64,000 bases of DNA from Asterella californica (GCA_036924285.1 JAYKYS010000007.1:13206001-13270000), one strand, 5' to 3'. Positions 32,405 to 42,719 are shown, counted from the stretch's first letter. Numbers and translations: made by a program. Notes: a model not told the origin generated them from the letters alone.

Positions 32405-33262
32405 CACTCTTTGAGAGGAGTTTCTTGAAGAAGATTCAGAGAGAGTTACTAGAAGAATGTTTCTGGACTGGGTTGAGCAGCAACCTGGTCGTATGATGAG
32501 CCTAAATGAGATGCTGAGAGAGCTTGATCGGAGATACTGACAACTTTCAACTTTAGGACGCATAACTTTAGATGCTAGAAAGACAAAGCTTTTTCTACAA
32601 GCTACCGATGATGCTACAGCAGATCGGTTATGCATTATGTTGGCTGATCGATCCGTTGAAAGAGGAGTTACTACTGATTGGAGAAGAGTCGAGGATGTTG
32701 TTGCTGTACTAACGAGACAGAGGCGTGGAAGAGTGACCGTGAGAGGGCGTCCGCTTGCAGCAGTGGCCTCTGAACCTCACACTGCTCCTCAAGTACAGCA
32801 ACCTCTGGCTCCGGCTCCTAGACTTGTTGTCCCGGCTGCAGTTCCTTTGATGCCAATTGTGCCGGTTCCTGCACAAAGGACACATGTTCAAAGACCTGCA
32901 GAGAACCATGGTCAGCAGAATTAGATGAAAGACTTGATCTGACAAATGCGAGAACTGAAGATAGAGCTAGCTGGCTTGCAGTGAGAGGAGCCACCGACGT
33001 CTGCTGCTGCACGTCCAAGAGGTGCTCCTGATCTTAGATGTATATGGTGTGATAGTCTTGATCATTTTCGAGGAGATTGTCAAGAACTCACAGCTGCTCT
33101 ACAAGATGGTGTGGTTCGCTACCAAAACGGTAGGTTGCATCTTTCTTCTACAGAGAGCCGTTGAGCATACAGTTTGGACGAGGAGGCATGAGGAGTCTAC
33201 CTCAGATTGCTACGGCTGCAACGGCAACTGCGTTGATGGCACCGCTGGTAAATTCTGCATTT
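32405..33262 (+). pseudogene. Gag fragment, third family (plus strand)
   Basis: Reads FLDWVEQQPGRMMSLNEML, ITLDARKTKLFLQATDD, TDWRRVEDVVAVLTRQRRG and the knuckle CIWCDSLDHFRGDC, matching the gag at 61384-62884 and, more distantly, the intact gag at 53409. Stops replace conserved residues: Arg to TGA at 32538, Gln to TAG at 32922, Arg to TGA at 32940 and 32982. The 5' end of gag and all of pol are missing. Confidence 0.8.
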
Positions 33263-34157
33263 ACTTATTTACTTAGCTGCAGAATGTGTCAGATTACGTA
33301 TGCGGAAGCACACACTGACCATGAGACTTGAAAACTTGTAACACACAAGAAAAGAAAAAGATGCTCGAAAGTAGTAATTTAAGGATCGAACTCATAGAGA
33401 TGCAAGTAAAGATCATCCAAAAGTAATAAACATGTGACAAAGGTGATTCTTTATGGTTGTCTTTTATTCTCACGGGCAGAAATCAGTCCCGATAGAGATC
33501 AAACTCAGGTCTATCCAACAAGACAGAGTTGATAATCTTGACAAATAACATAACAGGTACTAAACAGGTCAAGGACCTCAGGAAATAGATAAACAACAGA
33601 GAAACAGAACCACGGGTGAAAATGTCACACGAGGAAGTACTGCTGAAGTGCTACTAAGTAGCCTCTAACATCATAAATGCTAAGTATCTTCACACTAAGT
33701 TATTTCTACTACTACTGCTCTCGGAAAACTCTAGCGAAGAAGACTCTTCTTCCACCGAAGTACCAGGTTCAACTTCTTCTAAAGTGTCTTCACTAACGAA
33801 CAACTTCCTCCAAAGTCAACTTCGTCCAAAAACTTCTTCGTAGTAAACTAACCTCGCAGGTGCTGGTCTATTCTCAGACTTCGCCATAAACTCCTACTCT
33901 GATTTCAGATGTCAAACAGCAAAGCCTTCGGCACCCATACTAATCCCTACCACAACAAACTACGATACTTCGTAGATAAATCTCTGAAGTTGACACACAC
34001 AATGGCTCCGTAAACTCAAGAAATAGAAAATCCAAAATAACAAACACATAGAGGTCCAGAGCACGAACAACACAACGCTTATACAGATTTTCTCGAAGAT
34101 GACGGATCTTCTTCCTAAGAAGTCGGGAGTACTTCTGATCTGTCGTATGAAGGTCAT
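33263..34157. other. No intact gene
   Basis: Non-coding, with one minus-strand block at about 34090-34157 (AHDLHTTDQKYSRLLRKK) preceded by TTTCAG. That could be a further exon of the coiled-coil relic. Otherwise no domain seen. Confidence 0.4.
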
Positions 34158-34683
34158 GTGCCTGAAACGACACCAGGAACAACACCACTTTCTATCGCTA
34201 CCTCTCTAGCTATCTCGCTAACCGAGAACTCAAAGGTCGCTCTAACCTCTCTAAGCTCTCTAACTACCCGTTGTCCCAATCTAGCTATGCGGTTCTTCGC
34301 CGAAGAATCCTCTACGTCTGCAGTTGTGAACTCCTGCCTAATATCTCAGAGAATCGTCAGCTCCGAAGTATCCAAATCGGTAGCGAAGTAGTTCTTCAAC
34401 GTCGGCTCGACTCTACTCCGAAGTTGAGCGCTCTGTTCTTCAGCCTTCACTAATCGTTGCTTCAAGTCCTCGATCTCCTTCGTCATCTCCGCGACGATGT
34501 CTTGGTTTCGGTTCCTCTGTCCGCGCATCTCATCCAACTCCTTCTTTGTTAGAAGAACCTTCTCATGCTCTTTCTCTTGATCCAACTTCTATCGAAGAAG
34601 AGTTTTTTTTCTCCGAACTCACGTTCTTCAACTCCTCGACCTTCGCATGAGTCTCCTTCTTCGCCGCGAGGACTGCCGCACGT
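34158..34683 (-). pseudogene. Coiled-coil gene relic, 3' part, split by retroelement
   Basis: Minus-strand reading gives AAVLAAKKETHAKVEELKN next to the insertion, then LLTKKELDEMRGQRN, EIEDLKQRLVKAEEQSAQL and, after an in-frame TGA at 34346-34348, DIRQEFTTADVEDSSAK and RIARLGQRVVRELREV. The Glu/Lys/Leu heptads indicate a coiled coil. The 5' part continues at 60566 on the far side of the inserted element, across the 4-bp duplication ACGT. Family not recognised. Confidence 0.55.
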
Positions 34684-35184
34684 TGTCGTATTGTACATAG
34701 GTCTGTACAGTGAAAAGTATTGCAAAGAGATATTTTTTCCTATATTGTGTAAAGGAAGCTGCCCTGCAGCTTAACAAGCTGGGCAGGAGCTAAGCTGGGG
34801 CCATGCTTGACAAGCTGCCCCCTAGCTTAGACTGGAATATCACCTTGAAAGAGGTCGAAAGACACTAGAATGCAGAGCTCGACGAGGAGAGAGACCTCAT
34901 GCTTCCAGTTTTGACAAAAAGTGCTTTAAGTAATAGTTAGCACGTGTTTTAAACTAAGAAATATGCGATAGAGGGAAATCTGTCGATTTTGACTCGCGAC
35001 TCGAACTCAGAATCTGATTGCCTGAGTGTGTAGGTGTTCACAAGTACTATAGTTTTGACTCCTTGTTCATTAAAAACGGAGTTGTATAGAAGAGTTTGCA
35101 CAGAAAAGGCTAGTAAAGACTTTGCAGGAAGATTTCTACAGTAAAAGCATATGTACAAAGTTTAAATCCTTTTAGAACGGAACT

Positions 35185-35255
35185 AGAGGCCATCCCAGTG
35201 ATAGGGCGCCTGCCTAGGAGGGAAGTGGTCTAAGGATCAATCCCTCCTGACCTCT
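35185..35255 (+). ncRNA. tRNA-like segment inside LTR (left copy)
   Basis: AGAGGCC (35185-35191) can pair with GACCTCT (35249-35255) as an acceptor-like stem. Between them, CAGTGATAGGGCGCCTGCC resembles a Pol III A box region and GGATCAATCCC a B box. The right-LTR copy (59087-59157) has GGCCTCT and a perfect 7-bp stem. Probably a tRNA-derived SINE head captured by the LTR; no functional tRNA is claimed. Confidence 0.45.
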
Positions 35256-35385
35256 GGTTCTTATTCTGGCGTGTTGGCCTCCCGGATGGGAGTCTATGTT
35301 GGGTATTCAGCCATGTCCTGATTACCTAGGGGCGGGAGACCGGTATCTCCCTTAATCGTGGGCTTCTTGGCCTAAGCCTCCGCAT

Positions 35386-35512
35386 GCCATCCTGAATATA
35401 CTATGGGAGATACCTGGTGCGCATATGGGGGGGCTGTAAGCCCTGTGGGGCAGCCTCATAAGTGTAGGGGCTTCGGCCTACATTGGATGGCTTGTAGTAT
35501 ATTCAGGATGGC
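35386..35512 (+). repeat. 18-bp inverted repeat enclosing a TTCG hairpin (left copy)
   Basis: GCCATCCTGAATATACTA (35386-35403) and TAGTATATTCAGGATGGC (35495-35512) are perfect reverse complements. Inside lies GGC-TTCG-GCC flanked by TGTA and TACA, a classic stable tetraloop hairpin. The same arrangement is preserved in the right LTR (59288-59305 and 59397-59414). Confidence 0.8.
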
Positions 35513-35757
35513 ATCAAGAGCACAGGAAACTTTTGCTAAATAGTTAAATAATCATCGAGTAGGCTTGCGATGGAAAATGAGGTTATGTGAACCTTTATCA
35601 GTGTAGGGATAGAGTTTGTAGAGACAACTGCGAAACTTATATTAAAAAAGAGTCAACTTTGTAAAAAATGCTTTGTACGCATAAGGACAGCAGGGGGCAG
35701 CTTAAGCTAGGGCCCTGCTTGTGATAAGTGAGTGCACTTATAAGGACAGCAGGGGGC

Positions 35758-36673
35758 TGTAAACCCTCCGCGGTCCTAACGATCAACTACCCCCCGATCT
35801 CTCAACCTCCATGATCGTCATCCACGAATCTGCAACTGTCGGGCCTGTCTCTCACTCAGGGGTCACCTCTGATGGCTTTGATGGAAGCACACCATGAATC
35901 TTGAAGGGAAAAATGCTAAGTTCACTCTCATTCATACACCCACAAACTTATCAACTAAAATCTCCATAATCTCATCCACTAAAATCCTCCATTCTAACGA
36001 CGTCTCTCAAGTTCTCACATGCTAAAAATATCCCACACTCTCTATATTACTCAAGTTGTCATTACGACGATGTGAAAACAAGGATGAGGAGCTCTTCTCT
36101 ACTCCTCTATTTATACATTCTAGGTTTTTACTTTGGTACCCTCCGGTAACTCAGCCGTAACTACTTTTACCGGGTTTTACTAAGATATTACTTAAGGTAA
36201 AAGCATTGATCACATGGGCTTTTTACCTTTTCACATGGGCTTATTCCTTCAAAGTCAACAACTTCTAGAAGGATTCTGGAATATTCTCAAGGAATCTCGA
36301 ATTTCCACCCCCCCTCTACACTAGGACCCACTAAAAAGGAAACATGTGGAATCTCTTCTTGTTTTTAATGCCCACAAAGTCCACAACTTTAATCCAACCA
36401 CTAATATCAAGTCAAAAAGGAGATAAGGGATACTTTCCACCCCCTTTCTACCTTTTAGACAAGATGACAAGATAGTAGTGCTCACTCTTTAGCAAATATC
36501 TGAATTCTGCCAAAAGTACAGCTAAGTTTAACCATAACTAACTTTTAGCTAGTCATGACTAACTTGATATCTCCTAAAAGTACTTTGGCAGCAAATAAAC
36601 ATTCTCAACACTTAGCTAGAACTAAACACCTTACTAATAGACAAACTTCCTATGTGTAACATAGGTCGTTACA
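35758..36673 (-). repeat. Inner element LTR 1 (leftmost)
   Basis: In element sense it begins TGTAACGACC and ends GGGTTTACA. A TATA box (TATAAATA, minus, plus positions 36108-36115) lies mid-LTR, before GAGGAGTAGAGAAGAGC, the likely promoter. This copy is the 3' LTR of the left element. Confidence 0.93.
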
Positions 36674-36684
36674 TTTTACCCCCG
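36674..36684 (-). other. Polypurine tract of left inner element
   Basis: In element sense CGGGGGTAAAA directly precedes the 3' LTR start TGTAACG; it would prime plus-strand DNA synthesis. Only 13 bases separate the polyprotein stop from the LTR. The equivalent in the right copy is 44524-44534. Confidence 0.7.
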
Positions 36685-36686
36685 GA

Positions 36687-39600
36687 CTAAATTTTCGCTC
36701 CGTCCTCGGAGTGAAGAGAGAACTTCCGTCGATGAAACAACTTCAACTTGTCATGGTTGACCCGATCGAATCTCCTTCCTCCCAGCTCCTGAAGGTCATA
36801 TGTGAAGTTGCTCCACACCTTATCTACAACAAAAGGACCAAAATATCTCGGAAGAAACTTCTTCCTAGCCCTCTTGAATCTGATAGCATCATACAACATA
36901 ACCCAATCTCCGACTTGAAAAGGTTTTACCTCCCTCTTGCCCAACCGTTTGTCGTAACTCTTCTTTTGATACGCCTGAGCTCGTTCCATCCGGATCATTG
37001 CTACCGCTCGGGTCTCTTCCAACTCCATGAGTTGCTCCCTTCTTGATCTGACCACGTCTTCTCCTCTCGACCTCTTCAACTTTCGTTGAATAGTTTGAAA
37101 AGTATCCAATTCGAATTGGATCGGCAACTTGGACTCCACTCCATAAACCAGTCGAAATGGGGAGTACCCAGTAGAAGTCTTTGTTGTCGTTCGATACTCC
37201 CATAAGATAGCATGTAGCCTCTTATCCCAAGTATGTTTCGCAGTCTCAACACCAGCATCTTTGGCGAGCATCATACAAAGTGTAAGATTGGTCTTCTCCG
37301 CAAGACCATTAGCATTTGGTTTGTATGAGGTTGTTACTCGTGGCTTGATAGAAAAGTGTTGTAGCATAGCAGTAGTCATGCTCCCTACAAACTCTCCTCC
37401 TCTATCTGAGACCAACTCTAACGGACATCCAAATCTTGTGATGATCCTCTCCCATAAGAATCTACCGACTTCTGTTTCATTGGTCTCTCTCAAAGGTCTA
37501 GCCTCTACCCACTTGGTACAATAGTCAGTGGCGACTACAATGTATCTATTGCCTCGAGGTGTCTTATTAAGAGGACCTACAAAATCAATACCCCACTTCT
37601 CAAATGGTCCTAACACGGGAATTGATCTTAACGGAGGTGTTCTAGTAGACTTCAGAGCAAATGCTTGACATACGTCGCAAGTTTTGCAATAGTCTAAACA
37701 CTCTTTGAAAATCCCTCTCCAGTGGTAACCCGCATCCAAAATCTTGAAGGCTGTTATCTTACCAGCAAAGTGACCTCCGCAAACAGTTCCGTCGTGAAAC
37801 TCGTGCATTAGCTTGAATGCCTCCTTCTGACCAACTGCTCTCCTTAGTAACCCATCTGCTCCTTGATGAAACAGAATTCCCTCTACCATGGTGTAAGGTT
37901 TGCATCTCTTGATCAACGCGTTACGTTCTCGGGTATGCATACCTTCTGGAAAAGAGCCATCTACAAGGAAACTCCAGATTTCCTTGTACTCGTCCGGTAT
38001 CTCCTCGATGCTTGTGATGGTCATCAGATGCTCGTCTGGAAATGAATCATCAAACGGTTCTTCTCCCTCATCATCATAAGCCCTTGACAAAAGATCAGCA
38101 TTCGCATGCTTCTTCCCTGGTCTATCTTCGATCACATAATCGTATTCTGTTAGAAGGATCTTCCAACGAGCAATACGACCTTCGGCATTAGGCTTATTAA
38201 AGATATACTTTAAAGCCTTGTGATCTGTGACTATGGAAAATTTCCCTCCTAGCAAGTAGTGTCGAAATTTCTTCAATCCAAAGATCACCGCTAATCCTTC
38301 TCGTTCAGTCACGGAGTAATTCTTCTCCGCTGGAACCATCTGCCTACTAGCATAAGCTATAGGATGATCATGCCCATCTCCATCTAGCTGACTTAATGTA
38401 CATCCGATTGCTACATTGGAGGCATCCGTATACAGAATAAATGCTTTACTCCACTCAGGTTTAGCAAGTATAGGAGCTGTCACTAATGCCTTTTTCAGCT
38501 CCTCAAATGCTTCCTTTGCCTTCTGATCATGCACTATCAAGTCAAAATCAACTCCCTTCTTCATGTACATAGTCAAAGCTATTGCTTTGTTTGAGAAGGA
38601 AAAGACAAACCTACGATAATATCCAACCATGCCAAGAAACTGCCTCAACTTTGTCAAGTTGATCGGAAATGGAAGATCCACAATCTTCTTCACCTTCTCA
38701 GGATCTACCGCAATCCCATTCTTGGAAATGATGTGCCCTAACAGCAGACCTTCTTCGCAGCCAAAGATGCACTTCTCTGGATTTAGAGAAGCGTTGGCTT
38801 GCTCCAACCGCTGCAAAACTTTGATCACATGATCAAAGTGGTCCTCCTTTCGTCCGTACACACAGAAATCGTCAATGAAATCCCGAACAAACTTCCCTAT
38901 GAATGGTTCAAACACCTTGTTCATGAACCTCTGAAACGTGGCCGGAGCATTACACAGTCCGAATGGCATCACTCGAAATGCAAATGTTCCCCAAGGAGTA
39001 GTGAAAGTAGTCAACTGCTGGTACTCCTGTGCTATCTTGATCTGGTTGTATCCACTATAACCATCACCAAAGCTGTACCACTCATGACCGGCAACTTCCT
39101 CCAAAATCTCATCTATAAATGGTAGAGGATAATAGTCCTTCTTGGTAACTGCATTCAGCTTCTTATAGTCTATGCACACTCGCAGCTTACCATTCTTCTT
39201 CTTGACAATCACAATGGGTGAAACCCATTCTGAGTTCTCCACCTCATAGATGAAACTCGCCTCCTTCAACTTGTCTATCTCCTCCTTGACCATCATTGCC
39301 GTTGTAGGATTGACCCTTCTCTGCTTCTGTCGAACTGGTCTTGCGTTCTCCTCCAATTCGATTCGATGAGTCTCGAGGGTCACCTCCTTCAAATCCTTGT
39401 AGCTGAAAGCAAACACATGGATATATTTTCGAAATATATCTAGGAATCTACTTTTCTCTTCTTGAGTGACATTGATACCAAACTTCAGGGTAGAGAGTCT
39501 TCTCACAATCTCTGCCTCACTCAACTCTTCTTTGTCAGGATCTTTCTCCACTGCTGGTCGAGGCAACAAGTCAATAGCACTAAGCTGATGTACTGATTCG

Positions 39601-41573
39601 TCTCGACCAAATCCTTCATCCTCAGACGAGGATTCTTGGTCGTAAGAATCCCCAGTATCTACTTCCGAGACACTCTGATCATCCTCCGTATCAGATTCCC
39701 AGTAGTCACTAGTGGGTCTATCAGAGTCAGAAGTCACAACTCCAACACCCGAGAGAGGAACTATCACTCTATGATCTCTAGGCCCAATCCGTAAGTATCC
39801 CTTGTGCCACCTATCCGTGGTGCGCACAGCTCTCAACCAAGGCCTTCCTAGGAGCAAATCATAACTAGAGTCCTTTAACACTTGAAAGGACATTAATGTT
39901 TGAACTCCCATCACAGACACGACCACCTTCTCTAACACACCAAGAGGTCTTACCCGTTGCTTGTTAGCCATCCCCACGACAATGCTAGCCGGGCGAGTTG
40001 GTTCCATCCCCAACTTCTTCATCAACCTCTCCGATATGGCGTTTACAGCTGACCCTCCATCCACCAATACGTCAGAGACGTAGTGACCATTCAACCGGAC
40101 TTCAATCTTTGAAGCCCTAGTGCATACCTCTGAAGCATGCACATCCACCACACCAACTCCCACAGACTTTGACGTCTTGCTCTTGGGTTTCTTCTTCTTG
40201 CTTCTCTTAGAACTCAGTCCTCCTCTGAGTTCCCTTCGTAAGCTGGGATTAAGTGCGATCAGTTGTCCAACAGTGATGTTGGCTTTCTGAGCACCCACAT
40301 CTTCAACCACATCATATCCCGCTTGGGAAGATGAAATGGTGAAATCCGCCATCCCCAGCTTCCTTCTTGGCTCCCTTGGTGTACTCGAAACATTACTCGA
40401 ACGAGTGCTTCTACTAGCTGATTCCTCCATGAAAACCGGCTCATCAGAAAATCGAGTTCTTTTCCTTTCTTGAGCTAAAAGCTCCACCGGTGCATGAGAA
40501 GAGTTTGAACTCTCTCCTTTCTCGTAGATGGGATCTCGCACGACATCGATAGTAGCCACCCCCTTGTCTCGTCCTTGTGATGGATTTCCTCCACCCACAT
40601 TCATTCTGACAGCTTCGGCACTTCTTGCTCCGTTGTTAGGACAATTTCGCTGAAAATGAGAACCTCCACACGTCCAACAAGTGATTCCTCCAAAGTTACC
40701 TTGGTTGCCTCCAAAGTTACCTTGATTTTCTCGGTTGGGATTGTTGTCGTAACCTCTTTGACCTCCTCCTCCACCTTTGTTCCTCCATTCTCGTAACTGC
40801 ACCACATTTATCTTGAGATCCGCAAGAGTGTCAGTGATGCTCTTCAGCTCGGCATGAAAATCAGAGGTGGCAGTAGACATCGTTGTTGGGACAAACGGTC
40901 TTGGCACCACCGTTGGAGTAGGAGCTGACGTTGAAGCAATCACCAATTGTGATGGTGCAGGTGCGATCGTTGTGGCTACACCAGGAGTCGGAGTTGACAC
41001 CAGAGCAGCATGATGAGGTTGGATGATATCTCCTTCATCCAAACTCTCTTCCATATTTGTCGCTATCTTGATGGCCTCCGCTTTGGTTGCTGGCTTCTCG
41101 TACCTCACTTGGGTTCGAATTGAAGGTCTCAACCCTCCCACCAAGTTCTTGGTCAGCACTGCTCCAATCCCCGCCATCGTTAGTTCCACATTGTCTCCAC
41201 TCTTCCGTAGGACCGTCCGAAACCGTTGCTCCAACTTATCCACCCTTTCGGCATATTGCCGAACTTTCTCGTCGTCACGTTGCTTCAAATGAGTAAGCTC
41301 CACCATGAGCTTCTCATAACTCTCTTCTGGAAGAAATTCTTCGATGAGTGCATTACTCAACGTCTCCCATGTGTCCTCAACTGCACCAGGTGTCTGGCTC
41401 TTCACTCGGTCTTCATACCACGTAAGAGCAAAATCTTCTAAAAACTCTGGCAGTAACAACACCCATTCTTCCTTCCTTCTCACATTGTTTCCGATGCAAC
41501 CCCTTTTGAAGTCTCGAACAAACGGTTCTACATCTTCATTGTCCTTCCCATGAAACACGGGTAGCTTTCCCAT
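36687..41573 (-). CDS. Gag-Pol polyprotein, inner Ty3 element, left copy
   Basis: 1628 residues in a single frame. Gag core (about 1-170), zinc knuckle CWTCGGSHFQRNC (299-311), aspartic protease VLVDGGSAVNA (catalytic Asp505, DGG form), reverse transcriptase with Asp837 and FIDD at 899-902, RNase H (Asp1050, Glu1090, Asp1117) and integrase. Integrase shows the zinc-binding His/Cys (H1260, H1268, C1299, C1302) and the catalytic triad Asp1330, Asp1390, Glu1426. The tail WVMLYDAIRFKRARKKFLPR is the usual integrase C-terminal region; no clear chromodomain. PR-RT-RH-IN order defines Ty3/Gypsy. All catalytic residues are present, so it is probably functional. Start taken at the first Met of the open frame. 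Confidence 0.95.
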   Translation of the reverse strand: MGKLPVFHGKDNEDVEPFVRDFKRGCIGNNVRRKEEWVLLLPEFLEDFALTWYEDRVKSQTPGAVEDTWETLSNALIEEFLPEESYEKLMVELTHLKQRDDEKVRQYAERVDKLEQRFRTVLRKSGDNVELTMAGIGAVLTKNLVGGLRPSIRTQVRYEKPATKAEAIKIATNMEESLDEGDIIQPHHAALVSTPTPGVATTIAPAPSQLVIASTSAPTPTVVPRPFVPTTMSTATSDFHAELKSITDTLADLKINVVQLREWRNKGGGGGQRGYDNNPNRENQGNFGGNQGNFGGITCWTCGGSHFQRNCPNNGARSAEAVRMNVGGGNPSQGRDKGVATIDVVRDPIYEKGESSNSSHAPVELLAQERKRTRFSDEPVFMEESASRSTRSSNVSSTPREPRRKLGMADFTISSSQAGYDVVEDVGAQKANITVGQLIALNPSLRRELRGGLSSKRSKKKKPKSKTSKSVGVGVVDVHASEVCTRASKIEVRLNGHYVSDVLVDGGSAVNAISERLMKKLGMEPTRPASIVVGMANKQRVRPLGVLEKVVVSVMGVQTLMSFQVLKDSSYDLLLGRPWLRAVRTTDRWHKGYLRIGPRDHRVIVPLSGVGVVTSDSDRPTSDYWESDTEDDQSVSEVDTGDSYDQESSSEDEGFGRDESVHQLSAIDLLPRPAVEKDPDKEELSEAEIVRRLSTLKFGINVTQEEKSRFLDIFRKYIHVFAFSYKDLKEVTLETHRIELEENARPVRQKQRRVNPTTAMMVKEEIDKLKEASFIYEVENSEWVSPIVIVKKKNGKLRVCIDYKKLNAVTKKDYYPLPFIDEILEEVAGHEWYSFGDGYSGYNQIKIAQEYQQLTTFTTPWGTFAFRVMPFGLCNAPATFQRFMNKVFEPFIGKFVRDFIDDFCVYGRKEDHFDHVIKVLQRLEQANASLNPEKCIFGCEEGLLLGHIISKNGIAVDPEKVKKIVDLPFPINLTKLRQFLGMVGYYRRFVFSFSNKAIALTMYMKKGVDFDLIVHDQKAKEAFEELKKALVTAPILAKPEWSKAFILYTDASNVAIGCTLSQLDGDGHDHPIAYASRQMVPAEKNYSVTEREGLAVIFGLKKFRHYLLGGKFSIVTDHKALKYIFNKPNAEGRIARWKILLTEYDYVIEDRPGKKHANADLLSRAYDDEGEEPFDDSFPDEHLMTITSIEEIPDEYKEIWSFLVDGSFPEGMHTRERNALIKRCKPYTMVEGILFHQGADGLLRRAVGQKEAFKLMHEFHDGTVCGGHFAGKITAFKILDAGYHWRGIFKECLDYCKTCDVCQAFALKSTRTPPLRSIPVLGPFEKWGIDFVGPLNKTPRGNRYIVVATDYCTKWVEARPLRETNETEVGRFLWERIITRFGCPLELVSDRGGEFVGSMTTAMLQHFSIKPRVTTSYKPNANGLAEKTNLTLCMMLAKDAGVETAKHTWDKRLHAILWEYRTTTKTSTGYSPFRLVYGVESKLPIQFELDTFQTIQRKLKRSRGEDVVRSRREQLMELEETRAVAMIRMERAQAYQKKSYDKRLGKREVKPFQVGDWVMLYDAIRFKRARKKFLPRYFGPFVVDKVWSNFTYDLQELGGRRFDRVNHDKLKLFHRRKFSLHSEDGAKI

Positions 41574-41622
41574 CTTGTAACTACTCTTTCTACTCTTCTA
41601 ATCGTCGTGCAATAACTACTCG

Positions 41623-41787
41623 CTAAAAGAGTACGAACATCACCAATTCCATTCGCGAATAATCTACCATAGGTAAAATGAAAGGAAATGGTTGTAACAA
41701 CACCTCTTGTGCCATCTCTTCCCCCAAGGTAATCATGAGTCTGAGTCGCATCACCGCCTTCTCCACCATCCGAATGACGATCTCCAT
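41623..41787 (-). CDS. Small ORF overlapping the 163-residue ORF stop (left copy)
   Basis: 54 codons, MEIVIRMVEKAVMRLRLM at the start, stop TAG at 41623. Its ATG overlaps the TGA of the upstream ORF (TGATG), an arrangement suited to termination-reinitiation, and it ends 49 bases before gag-pol. The right copy is at 49473-49637. Whether it is translated is unknown; it may be a remnant linking the upstream ORF and Gag. Confidence 0.35.
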   Translation of the reverse strand: MEIVIRMVEKAVMRLRLMITLGEEMAQEVLLQPFPFILPMVDYSRMELVMFVLF

Positions 41788-42278
41788 CACAACTCAGCCG
41801 AGTCCTCCTTTGAAGTCGACAACTTCTCCGTCTCAGCTCTTTGAGTCTCGTCCAACTTCTCGACTACGGACGTAAGTAGGGCGGCCACATCGACGCACTT
41901 GTGTCCTCTTGATAGATCACCCACTCCACAACTTGGACAAGGATCTTCGCCTAGAAGATGAATTGGCGTTGGTGACGATGGACCCACTCGAAGACTCAAA
42001 TCAGTAAACTCCCGCTTCCCTTTAGCTCTCTCGGTTCTGATTCTAGTTGGACAATTCACTACTTTGTGTCCCAACCCTCTACAGAAATAACACCACAAGT
42101 CGGTTTCTACTCTTCTCCTCGGCGATTCTACTTGAGGTTTAGTACTAGGGTTTTCAAACTCGACGATAATCTCTTTCGAGCTCTCTCCGACGCTTACTAT
42201 GACATCTAAACCTTGAGGAAGGTTTCTAAGTCTAACTTTCCAATCTTTTGAATTTCCACTCATGTTGCACCTTCTCAA
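41787..42278 (-). CDS. Extra zinc-knuckle ORF upstream of gag-pol (left copy)
   Basis: 163 residues. A retroviral-type zinc knuckle, C63-X2-C66-X4-H71-X4-C76 (CYFCRGLGHKVVNC), is followed by a second Cys/His cluster (C114, C117, H126, C128). The N-terminal 50 residues contain KDWKVRLRNLPQGLDVIV; the C-terminus is Glu/Thr-rich and helical. It is in the same frame as gag-pol but separated from it by several stops. A nucleic-acid-binding Gag-like accessory role is inferred; the family is not recognised. An alternative start is Met6. Confidence 0.6.
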   Translation of the reverse strand: MRRCNMSGNSKDWKVRLRNLPQGLDVIVSVGESSKEIIVEFENPSTKPQVESPRRRVETDLWCYFCRGLGHKVVNCPTRIRTERAKGKREFTDLSLRVGPSSPTPIHLLGEDPCPSCGVGDLSRGHKCVDVAALLTSVVEKLDETQRAETEKLSTSKEDSAEL

Positions 42279-42401
42279 CCATTAAGTGGACAAAATATCA
42301 TAGAGGAAAATAATTCTACATTACTTTCTTAACTCTTCCGAGCTTTATATTAGAAATCGTGCATTATACATGCTATACACGAAATAAAATCTAATCTAAT
42401 A

Positions 42402-42719
42402 TTAACTATCAAAGATATGATCCTCCTCACCCTCGTTTGTACTCATCACAACAGACATCTTGAACTCACTCTTGTAAGGATCCAACTCTATTTCACCAGG
42501 AGCATTCGTGGCCTCCATAGTGAATGATGCTTTAAACTCGACTTTCTTCAAATCTGTGCCAATTGTCGCGGAAGCTTCTTCGTATAGAGTAAAGAGGGCA
42601 CCCCAAGTGCTATAGATGCGTGTTCGTAACTCATCTATACTTAACTTGGGCTTCTCCGTCTCTGTTCGAACTCCTAAACGTCTCTTCTTCCACCTCGTCA
42701 TTCGAACTGGATTCCCCAT
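42402..42719 (-). CDS. Small basic/acidic ORF, inner element leader (left copy)
   Basis: 105 residues: a basic N-terminus (RMTRWKKRRLG), then LSIDELRTRIYSTWGALFTL and an acidic C-terminus (NEGEEDHIFDS). First ORF after the leader; separated by an AT-rich 123-base gap from the 163-residue ORF and in the same frame as it. Identical in the right copy. Function unknown. Confidence 0.45.
   Translation of the reverse strand: MGNPVRMTRWKKRRLGVRTETEKPKLSIDELRTRIYSTWGALFTLYEEASATIGTDLKKVEFKASFTMEATNAPGEIELDPYKSEFKMSVVMSTNEGEEDHIFDS

Larger units (their letters stand above)
34684..35757 (+). repeat. Outer element left LTR, first part
   Basis: Matches 58586-59672 nearly base for base from TGTCGTATTGTACATAGG. 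It is cut at 35757 by the inner element and resumes after the duplicated GGGC at 52378. It carries the tRNA-like and hairpin structure at 35185-35512. Confidence 0.93.
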
